Below, one piece after another: positions 35,380 through 45,061 of a stretch of DNA of 64,000 nt (the first letter of the stretch is position 1; every line of letters starts with the position of its first letter). A model generated the notes under the pieces. It worked only from the letters and a program-made list of their open reading frames with translations. It had not been told where the DNA came from and searched no databases. The DNA is from Pseudomonas aegrilactucae (GTDB lineage: Bacteria; Pseudomonadota; Gammaproteobacteria; Pseudomonadales; Pseudomonadaceae), in NCBI RefSeq assembly GCF_019168305.1, contig NZ_JAHTBI010000010.1, positions 186,001 to 250,000 of the forward strand. The letters are read 5' to 3'. A program made the position numbers and the translations under genes.

Positions 35380-36732
35380 ATGCCTTTTTTTCATCGTTTC
35401 CGCCCTGCCGCCGCGACCTTCCTGAGCAGCCTGGCAGCCAGCACGCTGGCCTGTTCGGTACAGGCCACCCCTCTGTTCGACGGTGACTCACCCTGGATGC
35501 TCGGCGACTGGGGAGGCACACGCACGGCGCTTGCCGAACGCGGCTACGACTTCACCCTGGGTTATACCGGGGAGATGGGCAGCAACCTGCACGGTGGCCA
35601 TGACCACAGCAGCACCGCGCGCTACAGCGACCAGTTCACCCTGGGCAGCCACCTGGACCTGGAAAAGCTGCTCGGCTGGCACGCCGCCGAGTTCCAGTTG
35701 ACCGTCACCGAGCGTCACGGCAACAACATCAGCAACGACCGCATCAACGACCCGCGGGTCGGCGGCTTCACCTCGGCCCAGGAAGTCTGGGGCCGCGGCC
35801 AGACCTGGCGGTTGACGCAACTGTGGGTCAAGCAGCAGTACTTCGACGGCGACCTGGACGTGAAAGTCGGTCGTTTCGGCCAGGGCGAGGACTTCAACAG
35901 CTTCCCCTGCGACTTCCAGAACCTGGCCTTCTGTGGCTCGCAGGTGGGCAACTGGGCCGGCAGCATCTGGTACAACTGGCCGGTCAGCCAGTGGGCGCTG
36001 CGCGTCAAGTACAACCTGAACCCTGAACTCTACGTGCAGGTCGGTGCCTTTGAGCAGAACCCCTCCAACCTGGAACGCCAGAACGGCTTCAAGCTCAGCG
36101 GCAGCGGCACCCAGGGCGCGGTGTTGCCGCTCGAACTGGTGTGGAGCCCGGCGATCGATGGCCTCAAAGGGGAATATCGCGCCGGTTACTACTACAGTAG
36201 TGCCAAGGCACAAGATGTTTACAAGGACCACGACGGCCACCCGGCGGCCCTCAGCGGCCAGGACTACCGCAGCAGCTCGAGCAAGCACGGGTTCTGGCTG
36301 GGAGCGCAGCAGCAGGTGACGTCGCAGGCCAGCGACCACTCCCGTGGCCTGAGCGTTTTCGCCAATGCCACGCTGCACGACAAGAAGACCAATGCCATCG
36401 ACAACTATGTTCAGGCAGGTGTGGTGTACAAGGGGCCGTTCGATGCCCGCGCCAAGGACGATATCGGCTTCGCCCTGGCCCGCGTGCACGTCAACCCGGC
36501 CTATCGCAAGAACGCCCAGGCGAGCAACCGCGCCGCCGGCCTCCAGGACTACGACAACCCCGCCTTCCTGCCCGTCCAGGACACCGAGTACAGCGCCGAG
36601 CTGTATTACGGCATCCACCTGGCGCAGTGGCTGACCGTGCGCCCCAACCTGCAGTACATCCGCCATCCGGGCGGTGTCGGTCAGGTGGACGACGCGCTGA
36701 TCGGCGGGCTCAAGATCCAGAGCACTTTCTGA
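35380..36732 (+). CDS. oprB: carbohydrate-selective outer-membrane porin OprB
   Basis: 450-residue OprB-family 16-strand porin for glucose and other sugars. Signal peptide to about residue 30 (...ACSVQA-TPLFDGD). The first mature motif SPWMLGDWGGTRTALAERGYDFTLGYTGE and the late YSAELYYGIHLAQWLTVRPNLQYIRHPGG are family signatures; C-terminal residue Phe (IQSTF) fits outer-membrane assembly. Placed 46 bp before gcd, so sugar entry and periplasmic oxidation are encoded together. Confidence 0.93.
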   Translation: MPFFHRFRPAAATFLSSLAASTLACSVQATPLFDGDSPWMLGDWGGTRTALAERGYDFTLGYTGEMGSNLHGGHDHSSTARYSDQFTLGSHLDLEKLLGWHAAEFQLTVTERHGNNISNDRINDPRVGGFTSAQEVWGRGQTWRLTQLWVKQQYFDGDLDVKVGRFGQGEDFNSFPCDFQNLAFCGSQVGNWAGSIWYNWPVSQWALRVKYNLNPELYVQVGAFEQNPSNLERQNGFKLSGSGTQGAVLPLELVWSPAIDGLKGEYRAGYYYSSAKAQDVYKDHDGHPAALSGQDYRSSSSKHGFWLGAQQQVTSQASDHSRGLSVFANATLHDKKTNAIDNYVQAGVVYKGPFDARAKDDIGFALARVHVNPAYRKNAQASNRAAGLQDYDNPAFLPVQDTEYSAELYYGIHLAQWLTVRPNLQYIRHPGGVGQVDDALIGGLKIQSTF

Positions 36733-36778
36733 CCGGGCCGCATGGCTCGACCCCTTTGAACCTAACGGAGAACACACG

Positions 36779-39187
36779 ATGAGCACTGATGGTGCCTTGA
36801 GTAGAACCCGCTGGCTGCCGAGACTGCTCGGCGTGCTGCTGTTGCTGATGGGGCTGGCGTTGCTGGCCGGTGGTATCAAGCTGAGCCAGCTTGGCGGCTC
36901 GCTGTATTACCTGATTGCCGGTATCGGCTTTGCCCTGTGCGGCCTTCTGCTGCTGGCGCTGCGCCGCAATGCGCTGGGCCTGTACGGCCTGGTGTTGCTG
37001 GGCAGCACCCTGTGGGCACTGTGGGAAGTGGGCCTGGACTGGTGGCAACTGGTGCCACGCCTGGCCCTCTGGTTCGCCCTGGGCGTGGTGCTGTTGCTGC
37101 CGTGGGCACGCCGCCCGCTGCGTGGCCAGCCCGGCCTGGTGAACAGCGGCCTGCTGAGCCTGGCCGTGGTGCTCTCGGGTGCCACCGCCATCGCCAGCCA
37201 GTTCACCCACCCCGGTGAGATCAAGGGCCAGCTGGGCCGTGACGGCAGCGAAATGAGCAGCACCGCGCCGGACATGCCCGACGGTGAATGGCAGGCCTAT
37301 GGCCGCACCGAATTCGGTGACCGCTACTCGCCGCTGCGCCAGATCACCCCGCACAACGTGCACAAGCTTGAAGAGGCCTGGCGCATCCGCACCGGTGACC
37401 TGCCCACCGACAACGACCCGGTCGAGCTGACCAACCAGAACACCCCGCTCAAGGTCAACGGCAAGCTCTATGCCTGCACCGCGCACAGCAAGGTGCTGGC
37501 GCTGGACCCGGACACCGGCGCGGAAATCTGGCGTTTCGACCCGCAGATCAAGAGCCCGGTGGGCTTCAAGGGCTTCGCCCACATGACCTGCCGTGGCGTG
37601 TCGTACTACGACGAAAACAGCTACGTGAACAAGGACGGCGCCCCGGCACCGAAGATCTCCGAAGCCGGCCAGGCCGTGGTGCGCAGTTGCCCGCGGCGCC
37701 TGTATCTGCCCACCGCCGATGCACGCCTGATCGCACTCAATGCCGACACCGGCAAGGTCTGCGAGGGCTTCGGCAACCAGGGCGTGATCGACCTGACCAC
37801 CGGCATCGGCCCGTTCACCGCCGGCGGCTACTACTCCACCTCGCCAGCGGCGATCACCCGTGAGCTGGTGATCATCGGCGGCCACGTCACCGACAACGAG
37901 TCGACCAACGAGCCGTCGGGCGTGATCCGTGCCTACGACGTGCACGACGGGCGCCTGGTGTGGAACTGGGACAGCAACAACCCGGACGACACCACGCCGC
38001 TGGCCCCGGGCAAGACCTACAGCCGCAACTCGGCGAACATGTGGTCACTGGCCAGTGTCGACGAGAAGCTGGGCATGGTGTTCCTGCCACTGGGCAACCA
38101 GACCCCCGACCAGTGGGGTGCCGACCGCACGCCGGGCGCCGAGAAGTTCAGCGCCGGTATCGTGGCCCTGGACCTGGCCACCGGCAAGGTGCGCTGGAAC
38201 TACCAGTTCACCCACCATGACCTGTGGGACATGGACGTCGGCAGCCAGCCGACGCTGCTCGACCTGAAGACCGCCGATGGCGTGAAGCCTGCGCTGATCG
38301 CACCGACCAAGCAGGGCAGCCTGTACGTGCTGGACCGTCGCGACGGTAGCGCGATCGTGCCGATCCGCGAGATCCCGGTACCGCAGGGCGCGGTCAAGGG
38401 TGACCACACCGCACCGACCCAGGCCCGCTCCGACCTCAACCTGCTGGGCCCGGACCTGACCGAGGCGGCCATGTGGGGCGCCAGCCCGTTCGACCAGATG
38501 CTGTGCCGCATCCAGTTCCGCGAGCTGCGCTACGAAGGCCAGTACACCCCGCCGTCCGAGCAGGGCAGCCTGATCTACCCGGGTAACGTGGGCGTGTTCA
38601 ACTGGGGCGGCGTCTCGGTCGACCCGGTGCGCCAGATGCTCTTCACCAGCCCCAACTACATGGCGTTCGTGTCCAAGATGGTGCCGCGTGCCGAGGTGGC
38701 CGAGGGCAGCAAGCGCGAAAGCGAGACCAGCGGCGTGCAACCCAACACCGGCGCGCCGTACGCGGTGATCATGCACCCGTTCATGTCGCCGCTGGGCGTA
38801 CCGTGCCAGGCCCCGGCCTGGGGCTATGTGGCCGGTATCGACCTGACCACCAACAAGGTGGTGTGGAAGCACAAGAACGGCACCAGCCGTGACAGCTCGC
38901 CGATTCCGATCGGCCTGCCGATCGGTGTGCCGAGCATGGGCGGTTCGATCGTGACCGCCGGGGGCCTGGGTTTCCTCAGCGGCACCCTGGACCAGTACCT
39001 GCGTGCGTATGACGTGAATACCGGCGAAGAGCTGTGGAAATCGCGCCTGCCGGCCGGTGGCCAGGCAACGCCGATGACCTACACGGGCAAGGATGGCCAG
39101 CAGTACGTGCTGGTGACCGCCGGCGGGCATGGCTCGCTGGGCACCAGGATGGGCGACTACGTGATCGCCTACAAACTGACGCAGTGA
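36779..39187 (+). CDS. gcd: membrane-bound PQQ-dependent glucose dehydrogenase
   Basis: 802-residue quinoprotein that oxidises glucose to gluconolactone in the periplasm and reduces ubiquinone. Five N-terminal membrane helices (about residues 15-145), then the eight-bladed PQQ propeller beginning DGEWQAYGRTEFGDRYSPLRQI. The W-motif regions, the FTHHDLWDMDVGSQPTLLDL stretch and GGSIVTAGGLGFLSGTLDQYLRAYD near the C-terminus are intact, and the length matches Pseudomonas Gcd. AACGGAG lies before the ATG. Follows oprB. Confidence 0.96.
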   Translation: MSTDGALSRTRWLPRLLGVLLLLMGLALLAGGIKLSQLGGSLYYLIAGIGFALCGLLLLALRRNALGLYGLVLLGSTLWALWEVGLDWWQLVPRLALWFALGVVLLLPWARRPLRGQPGLVNSGLLSLAVVLSGATAIASQFTHPGEIKGQLGRDGSEMSSTAPDMPDGEWQAYGRTEFGDRYSPLRQITPHNVHKLEEAWRIRTGDLPTDNDPVELTNQNTPLKVNGKLYACTAHSKVLALDPDTGAEIWRFDPQIKSPVGFKGFAHMTCRGVSYYDENSYVNKDGAPAPKISEAGQAVVRSCPRRLYLPTADARLIALNADTGKVCEGFGNQGVIDLTTGIGPFTAGGYYSTSPAAITRELVIIGGHVTDNESTNEPSGVIRAYDVHDGRLVWNWDSNNPDDTTPLAPGKTYSRNSANMWSLASVDEKLGMVFLPLGNQTPDQWGADRTPGAEKFSAGIVALDLATGKVRWNYQFTHHDLWDMDVGSQPTLLDLKTADGVKPALIAPTKQGSLYVLDRRDGSAIVPIREIPVPQGAVKGDHTAPTQARSDLNLLGPDLTEAAMWGASPFDQMLCRIQFRELRYEGQYTPPSEQGSLIYPGNVGVFNWGGVSVDPVRQMLFTSPNYMAFVSKMVPRAEVAEGSKRESETSGVQPNTGAPYAVIMHPFMSPLGVPCQAPAWGYVAGIDLTTNKVVWKHKNGTSRDSSPIPIGLPIGVPSMGGSIVTAGGLGFLSGTLDQYLRAYDVNTGEELWKSRLPAGGQATPMTYTGKDGQQYVLVTAGGHGSLGTRMGDYVIAYKLTQ

Positions 39188-39203
39188 TCGGCCGGTAGCC
39201 AGG

Positions 39204-39270
39204 CCCTTCGCGGGTCAATCCCGCTCCCACAGGCACAGCAGTGACGTTGTGGGAGCGGGCATGACCGGCG
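39204..39270. repeat. REP-like pair of a second sequence type
   Basis: TTCGCGGGTCAATCCCGCTCCCACAGG-type unit and its inverted partner GTTGTGGGAGCGGGCATGACC, around a 10-bp centre. It differs from the GCTGGCAAGCCAGC type elsewhere in the window. It lies between the convergent ends of gcd and the E2-like gene. Confidence 0.8.
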
Positions 39271-39283
39271 ATGGCGCCAGCGG

Positions 39284-39841
<558 letters not shown>

Positions 39842-39860
39842 TCATTCACGCAGGTGCCCC

Positions 39861-42281
39861 ATGAGCGACCAGCAGGATCTCCCCGAACATCCCGATGAAG
39901 ACGCTGAAGTCGAGCATCTCGATGCCGCCGACCATACCGGCCGCACCCTCGCCATCCCTGGCCAGCAACTGCCGGACAAGGTCTATGTGATCCCGATCCA
40001 CAACCGCCCGTTCTTCCCCGCGCAAGTGCTGCCGGTGATCGTCAACGAAGAACCCTGGGCCGAAACCCTGGACCTGGTGGCCAAGACCCCGCACCACGAC
40101 CTGGCGCTGTTCTTCATGGACACGCCACCCGAAGACCACCGCCATTTCGACACCTCGGCCCTGCCGCTGTACGGCACCCTGGTCAAGGTGCACCACGCCA
40201 GCCGCGAGAACGGCAAGCTGCAGTTCGTCGCCCAGGGCCTGACCCGCGTACGCATCCGCACCTGGCTCAAGCATCATCGCCCGCCCTACCTGGTGGAAGT
40301 CGAGTACCCGCACCAGCCCAGCCAGCCCACCGACGAGGTCAAGGCCTACGGCATGGCCCTGATCAACGCGATCAAGGAACTGCTGCCGCTCAACCCGCTG
40401 TACAGCGAAGAGTTGAAGAACTACCTCAACCGCTTCAGCCCCAACGACCCCTCGCCCCTCACCGACTTCGCTGCCGCCCTGACCTCGGCCACCGGCAACC
40501 AGTTGCAGGAAGTGCTCGACTGCGTGCCCATGCTCAAGCGCATGGAAAAGGTGCTGCCGATGCTGCGCAAGGAAGTCGAGGTCGCGCGCCTGCAGAACGA
40601 GATTTCAGCCGAGGTGAACCGCCAGATCGGCGAGCACCAGCGCGAGTTCTTCCTCAAGGAACAGCTCAAGGTGATTCAGCAGGAGCTGGGCCTGACCAAG
40701 GACGACCGCAGCGCCGACCTCGAACAGTTCCAGCAGCGCCTGGTGGGCAAGACCCTGCCCGCCGCCGCGCGCAAGCGTATCGATGAGGAAATGGGCAAGC
40801 TGTCGATTCTCGAAACCGGCTCGCCCGAATACGCCGTCACCCGCAATTACCTGGAATGGGCCAGCGCCCTGCCCTGGGGCGTCTACGGCAAGGACAAGCT
40901 CGACCTCAAGCACGCACGCAAGGTGCTCGACCAGCACCATGCCGGGCTCGACGACATCAAGCAACGTATCCTCGAGTTCCTCGCCGTGGGTGCCTACAAA
41001 GGCGAGATCAGCGGCTCCATCGTGCTGCTGGTAGGCCCGCCGGGCGTGGGCAAGACCAGTGTCGGTAAATCCATCGCCGAAGCCCTCGGGCGGCCGTTCT
41101 ACCGTTTCAGCGTCGGCGGCATGCGCGACGAGGCCGAGATCAAGGGCCACCGCCGTACCTACATCGGCGCCCAGCCGGGCAAGCTGGTGCAGGCACTCAA
41201 GGATGTGGAAGTGATGAACCCGGTGATCATGCTCGACGAGATCGACAAGATGGGCCAGAGCTACCAGGGCGACCCCGCCTCGGCCCTGCTCGAAACCCTG
41301 GACCCGGAACAGAACGTCGACTTTCTCGACCACTACCTGGACCTGCGCCTGGACCTGTCCAAGGTGCTGTTCGTGTGCACCGCCAACACCCTGGACGCGA
41401 TCCCCGGGCCGTTGCTCGACCGCATGGAAGTGATCCGCCTGTCGGGCTATATCACCGAAGAAAAGGTCGCCATCGCCAAGCGCCACCTGTGGCCAAAGCA
41501 GTTGGCAAAGGCGGGGGTGTCCAAGACCAGCCTGAGCATCAGCGATACCGCGCTGCGCGCGGTCATCGACGGCTATGCCCGCGAGGCAGGCGTGCGCCAG
41601 TTGGAGAAGCAGCTGGGCAAGCTGGTGCGCAAGGCCGTGGTACGCTTGCTCGACAATCCTCAGGACTCGATCAGGATCGGCCCCAAGGATCTTGAAGCCT
41701 CACTTGGCATGCCAGTGTTTCGCAGCGAGCAGGTGCTGTCGGGCAAGGGTGTGATCACCGGGCTGGCCTGGACCAGCATGGGCGGCGCGACCTTGCCGAT
41801 CGAAGCCACGCGCATCCACACCCTCACCCGTGGCTTCAAGCTCACCGGTCAACTGGGCGAGGTGATGAAGGAATCCGCCGAGATCGCCTACAGCTATGTC
41901 AGCGCCAACCTCAAGCAGTACGGCGGTGAAACGGGCTACTTCAACGAGTCGTTCATCCACCTGCACGTGCCCGAAGGGGCCACGCCCAAGGACGGCCCGA
42001 GTGCTGGCGTGACCATGGCCAGTGCCCTGCTGTCGCTGGCGCGCGACCAGGCGCCGAAGAAAGGCGTGGCCATGACCGGCGAGCTGACCCTGACCGGGCA
42101 GGTGCTGCCGATCGGCGGGGTGCGTGAAAAGGTCATTGCGGCGCGTCGGCAGAAGATCCATGAGCTGATCCTGCCGGAGGCCAATCGCGGCGACTTCGAA
42201 GAGCTGCCGGGGTACTTGAAGGCAGGCCTGCAGGTGCATTTCGCCAAGCGCTTCAGCGACGTGGCAAAAGTGCTGTTCTGA
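39861..42281 (+). CDS. lon: ATP-dependent Lon-type protease (second Lon, AsrA-like)
   Basis: 806-residue AAA+ serine protease. N-terminal Lon domain (about residues 40-240) with PIHNRPFFPAQVLPVIV; Walker A VGPPGVGKTS near 396-405; Walker B MLDEIDKMG; proteolytic Ser in the PKDGPSAGVTMA motif (about residue 710) and Lys in GVREKVIAARR. The acidic extension MSDQQDLPEHPDEDAEVEHLDAAD differs from the housekeeping Lon, which in pseudomonads sits beside clpX and hupB. The gene order with gcd suggests the second Lon found in Pseudomonas, called AsrA in P. aeruginosa. Degrades misfolded or regulatory proteins in the cytoplasm. Confidence 0.92.
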   Translation: MSDQQDLPEHPDEDAEVEHLDAADHTGRTLAIPGQQLPDKVYVIPIHNRPFFPAQVLPVIVNEEPWAETLDLVAKTPHHDLALFFMDTPPEDHRHFDTSALPLYGTLVKVHHASRENGKLQFVAQGLTRVRIRTWLKHHRPPYLVEVEYPHQPSQPTDEVKAYGMALINAIKELLPLNPLYSEELKNYLNRFSPNDPSPLTDFAAALTSATGNQLQEVLDCVPMLKRMEKVLPMLRKEVEVARLQNEISAEVNRQIGEHQREFFLKEQLKVIQQELGLTKDDRSADLEQFQQRLVGKTLPAAARKRIDEEMGKLSILETGSPEYAVTRNYLEWASALPWGVYGKDKLDLKHARKVLDQHHAGLDDIKQRILEFLAVGAYKGEISGSIVLLVGPPGVGKTSVGKSIAEALGRPFYRFSVGGMRDEAEIKGHRRTYIGAQPGKLVQALKDVEVMNPVIMLDEIDKMGQSYQGDPASALLETLDPEQNVDFLDHYLDLRLDLSKVLFVCTANTLDAIPGPLLDRMEVIRLSGYITEEKVAIAKRHLWPKQLAKAGVSKTSLSISDTALRAVIDGYAREAGVRQLEKQLGKLVRKAVVRLLDNPQDSIRIGPKDLEASLGMPVFRSEQVLSGKGVITGLAWTSMGGATLPIEATRIHTLTRGFKLTGQLGEVMKESAEIAYSYVSANLKQYGGETGYFNESFIHLHVPEGATPKDGPSAGVTMASALLSLARDQAPKKGVAMTGELTLTGQVLPIGGVREKVIAARRQKIHELILPEANRGDFEELPGYLKAGLQVHFAKRFSDVAKVLF

Positions 42282-42298
42282 GACAAGCGCCAGGAAAA

Positions 42299-42326
42299 CA
42301 GCGCGGGCTGCACGCAGCCCGCGCTG
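42299..42326. terminator. bidirectional terminator between lon and the toxin genes
   Basis: A perfect 12-bp stem CAGCGCGGGCTG / CAGCCCGCGCTG closes on a CACG loop. On the minus strand it is followed by TTTTCC, so it best terminates the toxin operon; on the plus strand it lies 18 bp after lon. Confidence 0.8.
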
Positions 42327-42348
42327 TCGGCTCAGGCGCCTGGCCCGA

Positions 42349-43338
42349 TTACCTGCCGCCTTGCAGCTGGTTGTGATAATCCGACACCCTGGCGTAGACC
42401 TTGCTCAGCTTGGCCAACGGCAGCGGACGCTCGTTGTGGATCTGCGCCAGCTCGTCGCTGAACGCCACTTGTGCCACCAGCACCTGGGTGATGATGCCCT
42501 GCCAATTGAGCGAATGTTCACGCAGTGCGCCGAACTCTTCGAGTTTCCCCAACTGCTTTGCAAGCTCGAGCAGGCGCACGTCCTGCTCACGCGTCGTCGC
42601 CTCGACATCACGTATGCGGTTCACCAGGTTCTGCCGCTCGGTGATCAGGCTGGCATAACGCATATTGGCCAGACTGCGTTCCAGTCCCTTGGACAGTTTT
42701 TCCAGCGCCACGCAGACCAGCTCGACATCGATCTGCCCGGCAGTGACCACGCTCGTGGCCTTCTTGAGGTCCTTCTCGCTGGGCAGCAGACCATTGAACA
42801 CCGACTCGATGTTGTTCTTTTCCAGAATATCCATCGCCGCATTGACGCTTTCCAGCTGTGCTTTTTTCTTCTGCAGGATATCGGCATTGGGCCTTCTGGC
42901 CTGCTCGATCCGAGCCTGCTCGCCGGTCAGCTTGCTGCGAATCGCGTCCAGGTCTGGCGTGGGGAGGGAGGCCATCGATACCTGGGTTGCCTGCAGAAAG
43001 TCGATCAGTTCCTTGAGTGTGTCACGTCCCGCATCGAACTGATTGACGATGACCTCAAGTTCATTCTCGTTCCAAGGGCGGCCCGCCACCTGATACTTCA
43101 ATATTTCATCCAGCGTCCCCGGCTCGAAGTCTGCGCTGAGCGCATAACTCAATGCGCGCAGTCGATCATTGTTACGCTGCATGAAGTCTGCCGTGCGCTT
43201 GAGCGAATTTTCGAGGGGCAGGGAAAACTTGAAAGTACCCCGCTGCCAGGCCTTGCTCATGGCCTGCTCGGCTGATTCCAGGCCAGGCACATAGGCCGCG
43301 ACCACCATATTGTTCAATACCACTACATTCCCTTGCAT
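42349..43338 (-). CDS. alpha-xenorhabdolysin (XaxB-type) toxin subunit B, copy 1
   Basis: 329-residue, almost wholly helical protein resembling XaxB of the binary XaxAB pore-forming toxin. Long heptad-rich helices at about residues 110-170 and 215-290. The stretch NNIESVFNGLLPSEKDLKKATSVVTAG (about 180-206) corresponds to the tip region that in XaxB becomes membrane-inserted, and matches the VESTFSGLLPTTGQLKAAADMIAAG stretch of the second copy. No signal peptide, as in other Xax proteins. Begins 3 bp after the A-type gene 43342-44502, so the two are one unit. Confidence 0.78.
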   Translation of the reverse strand: MQGNVVVLNNMVVAAYVPGLESAEQAMSKAWQRGTFKFSLPLENSLKRTADFMQRNNDRLRALSYALSADFEPGTLDEILKYQVAGRPWNENELEVIVNQFDAGRDTLKELIDFLQATQVSMASLPTPDLDAIRSKLTGEQARIEQARRPNADILQKKKAQLESVNAAMDILEKNNIESVFNGLLPSEKDLKKATSVVTAGQIDVELVCVALEKLSKGLERSLANMRYASLITERQNLVNRIRDVEATTREQDVRLLELAKQLGKLEEFGALREHSLNWQGIITQVLVAQVAFSDELAQIHNERPLPLAKLSKVYARVSDYHNQLQGGR

Positions 43339-43341
43339 GGT

Positions 43342-44502
43342 TTATCTCCAAGTCCGGCTACTGACAGTAAACATATTTGACATTGAATGAGCCTTATGCT
43401 CGATTTCATCCCATTGCCCTAAAAACAGGCTGAAACGCGTGATGAACGAACTCAAGGCATGGTTCGTTTCGATTGCATTCAGGTGTTTGCGCGAGGCATG
43501 CAGGTAGACACTGATAAGTTGCCATGCCGAATGCAGGTGGTTGGCCGCGTTGTAGACATCGGTAAGTTGGCTGCCGAGTGCATCGAGGTGGCTCTCCAGG
43601 CGCTTGAGACGCCCGTAGTTGTTCTTCTCCACACGCTGCCTGGACAACACGGACTTGCGCATCTCGAACTTGGCGTTGCGCGCCTTGCGCACCTCTTCGG
43701 CATGCGGGCCGTACAGGATGCCGGTGAGCAACACGCCGAACGGACCCGCGACAAGCCCTGACAGGGCCTGGGCAACCAACTGCTCGTATTCGGCCTTCAG
43801 CCGCTTTATATCCTCATCGAGCTCATCCAGTTCCTCCTGCGCAAGGCCCTCGTCGAACGCGCTGATATCCTCCAGTGCCGTCAGCATCGTGCCGACAGTA
43901 CTGGACAACTGGGACCGGGCCGTATCGCGAAACGCCTGGGAAGCCTGCTTGACGCCCTGTACCTTGTCGGAGAAGTAGTCCACCGACTCTGCAATGATCC
44001 CGATGTAATCGGCCATTACATCCACCGTCATCCGCTCCTTGAGGGTGAACGTGACCGGGTGCTTCAATACAACATCATCCCAGCGATCGATGCTGCTGCC
44101 TTCCATTTTCAGGACCTCGCGGCAGAGCTGGATCACTTCCGCACCTGATGTATTGATATCGGTGGCACAGGACGACAGCTGCGAACACAGTTCCTTGCAC
44201 TGATCGGACACGCTCAACCACTCTTGTGCATGATCAAGCAAGGCACTGTTCAATTCGGTGATGGCCACCGGCTGCAACAACAGCGACTTGACGTCGGTAT
44301 AACCAAGCCAATCGGTTACATTCTCTTCGCCTTGCGGCAACTTGAATACATCGTCCGCATAGTCATTCAGGGTAATGATGTCTTCTTCGGTCAAGGTCAG
44401 CGCTGCACCTTTGCGCTTGCTCAACACATCGACTATTTTCGCTGGCACCTCGCTGGCCAGCGTGGGGATATCTTGATCGTTCAAACTCGTCAAACCATCC
44501 AT
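43342..44502 (-). CDS. alpha-xenorhabdolysin (XaxA-type) toxin subunit A, copy 1
   Basis: 386-residue helical protein resembling XaxA. N-terminal part contains LTLTEEDIITLNDYADDVFKLPQGEENVTDWLGYTDV, also found in the other A-type genes here. Then a coiled coil (about 165-240) and the hydrophobic hairpin LSGLVAGPFGVLLTGILYGPHAEEVRKARN (about 247-277), the membrane-active element, and a second long helical part ending HSAWQLISVYLHASRKHL. Start has AAGGAG 6 nt upstream. Partner of the B-type gene downstream. Confidence 0.78.
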   Translation of the reverse strand: MDGLTSLNDQDIPTLASEVPAKIVDVLSKRKGAALTLTEEDIITLNDYADDVFKLPQGEENVTDWLGYTDVKSLLLQPVAITELNSALLDHAQEWLSVSDQCKELCSQLSSCATDINTSGAEVIQLCREVLKMEGSSIDRWDDVVLKHPVTFTLKERMTVDVMADYIGIIAESVDYFSDKVQGVKQASQAFRDTARSQLSSTVGTMLTALEDISAFDEGLAQEELDELDEDIKRLKAEYEQLVAQALSGLVAGPFGVLLTGILYGPHAEEVRKARNAKFEMRKSVLSRQRVEKNNYGRLKRLESHLDALGSQLTDVYNAANHLHSAWQLISVYLHASRKHLNAIETNHALSSFITRFSLFLGQWDEIEHKAHSMSNMFTVSSRTWR

Positions 44503-44538
44503 GCTCCGCTCCTTGGACTTTTAAACTGCAACGCCAAA

Positions 44539-44571
44539 CTCACGTATTTCGAGTGGATAGCAAAGCGTGAG
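44539..44571. promoter_or_regulatory. inverted repeat CTCACG-N21-CGTGAG upstream of toxin copy 1
   Basis: Perfect 6-bp arms at 44539-44544 and 44566-44571, about 37 bp before the A-type toxin start on the minus strand and upstream of the chagasin-like gene on the plus strand. It could be a shared operator; support is weak. Confidence 0.3.
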
Positions 44572-44638
44572 AATCTTCCCAAGGCAGCACACTTTCCCTA
44601 TTATCGGGAGCCCGGACACACTCCCCGAGCCAGACATC

Positions 44639-45040
44639 ATGATGAGCGTTTCCCGTGTATTGCTGAGTTCGAGCCTGATACTGCTGGCCAGTTGCGCCAG
44701 CCAGCCCACACCCCCGCAACCCTTGCTGGTGGAAAAGCAGAGCCAGTGCCCGATCACACTCGATGTCGGCCAGGCCATCACCCTGGCGTTGCCCAGCAAC
44801 CCCAGTACCGGCTACCGCTGGCTGCTGCACAACCCAGCCGGCGGCGTGCTGACGGCGCTGGGGCCGGAGGTCTACAGCAACCCCGAAGAGGCCGGCCTGG
44901 TGGGCAGTGCCGGTCGATCGCTGTGGCGCTTCAAGGCCAGTGCCAGCGGCAGCGGCCATTTGCTGCTGGTGTACCAGCAACCCTGGGCACCGGAGGTCAA
45001 ACCGGCAATGAGCTTCGACTGCGATATCCAGGTGCGTTGA
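44639..45040 (+). CDS. chagasin-type (I42) cysteine protease inhibitor, lipoprotein
   Basis: 133-residue lipoprotein. Signal with lipobox SLILLASCAS, so Cys near residue 19 would be lipidated and the protein held in the outer or inner membrane facing the periplasm. The inhibitor domain keeps the three chagasin loops in recognisable form: NPSTGYRW (loop BC), LVGSAGRSLWRFKA (DE) and YQQPWAPE (FG). Family members block papain-type cysteine proteases. Two adjacent ATGs at 44639 and 44642 are possible. The gene sits alone on the plus strand inside the toxin locus. Confidence 0.85.
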   Translation: MMSVSRVLLSSSLILLASCASQPTPPQPLLVEKQSQCPITLDVGQAITLALPSNPSTGYRWLLHNPAGGVLTALGPEVYSNPEEAGLVGSAGRSLWRFKASASGSGHLLLVYQQPWAPEVKPAMSFDCDIQVR

Positions 45041-45061
45041 GACTGCGCCGTGCAACTGAAA

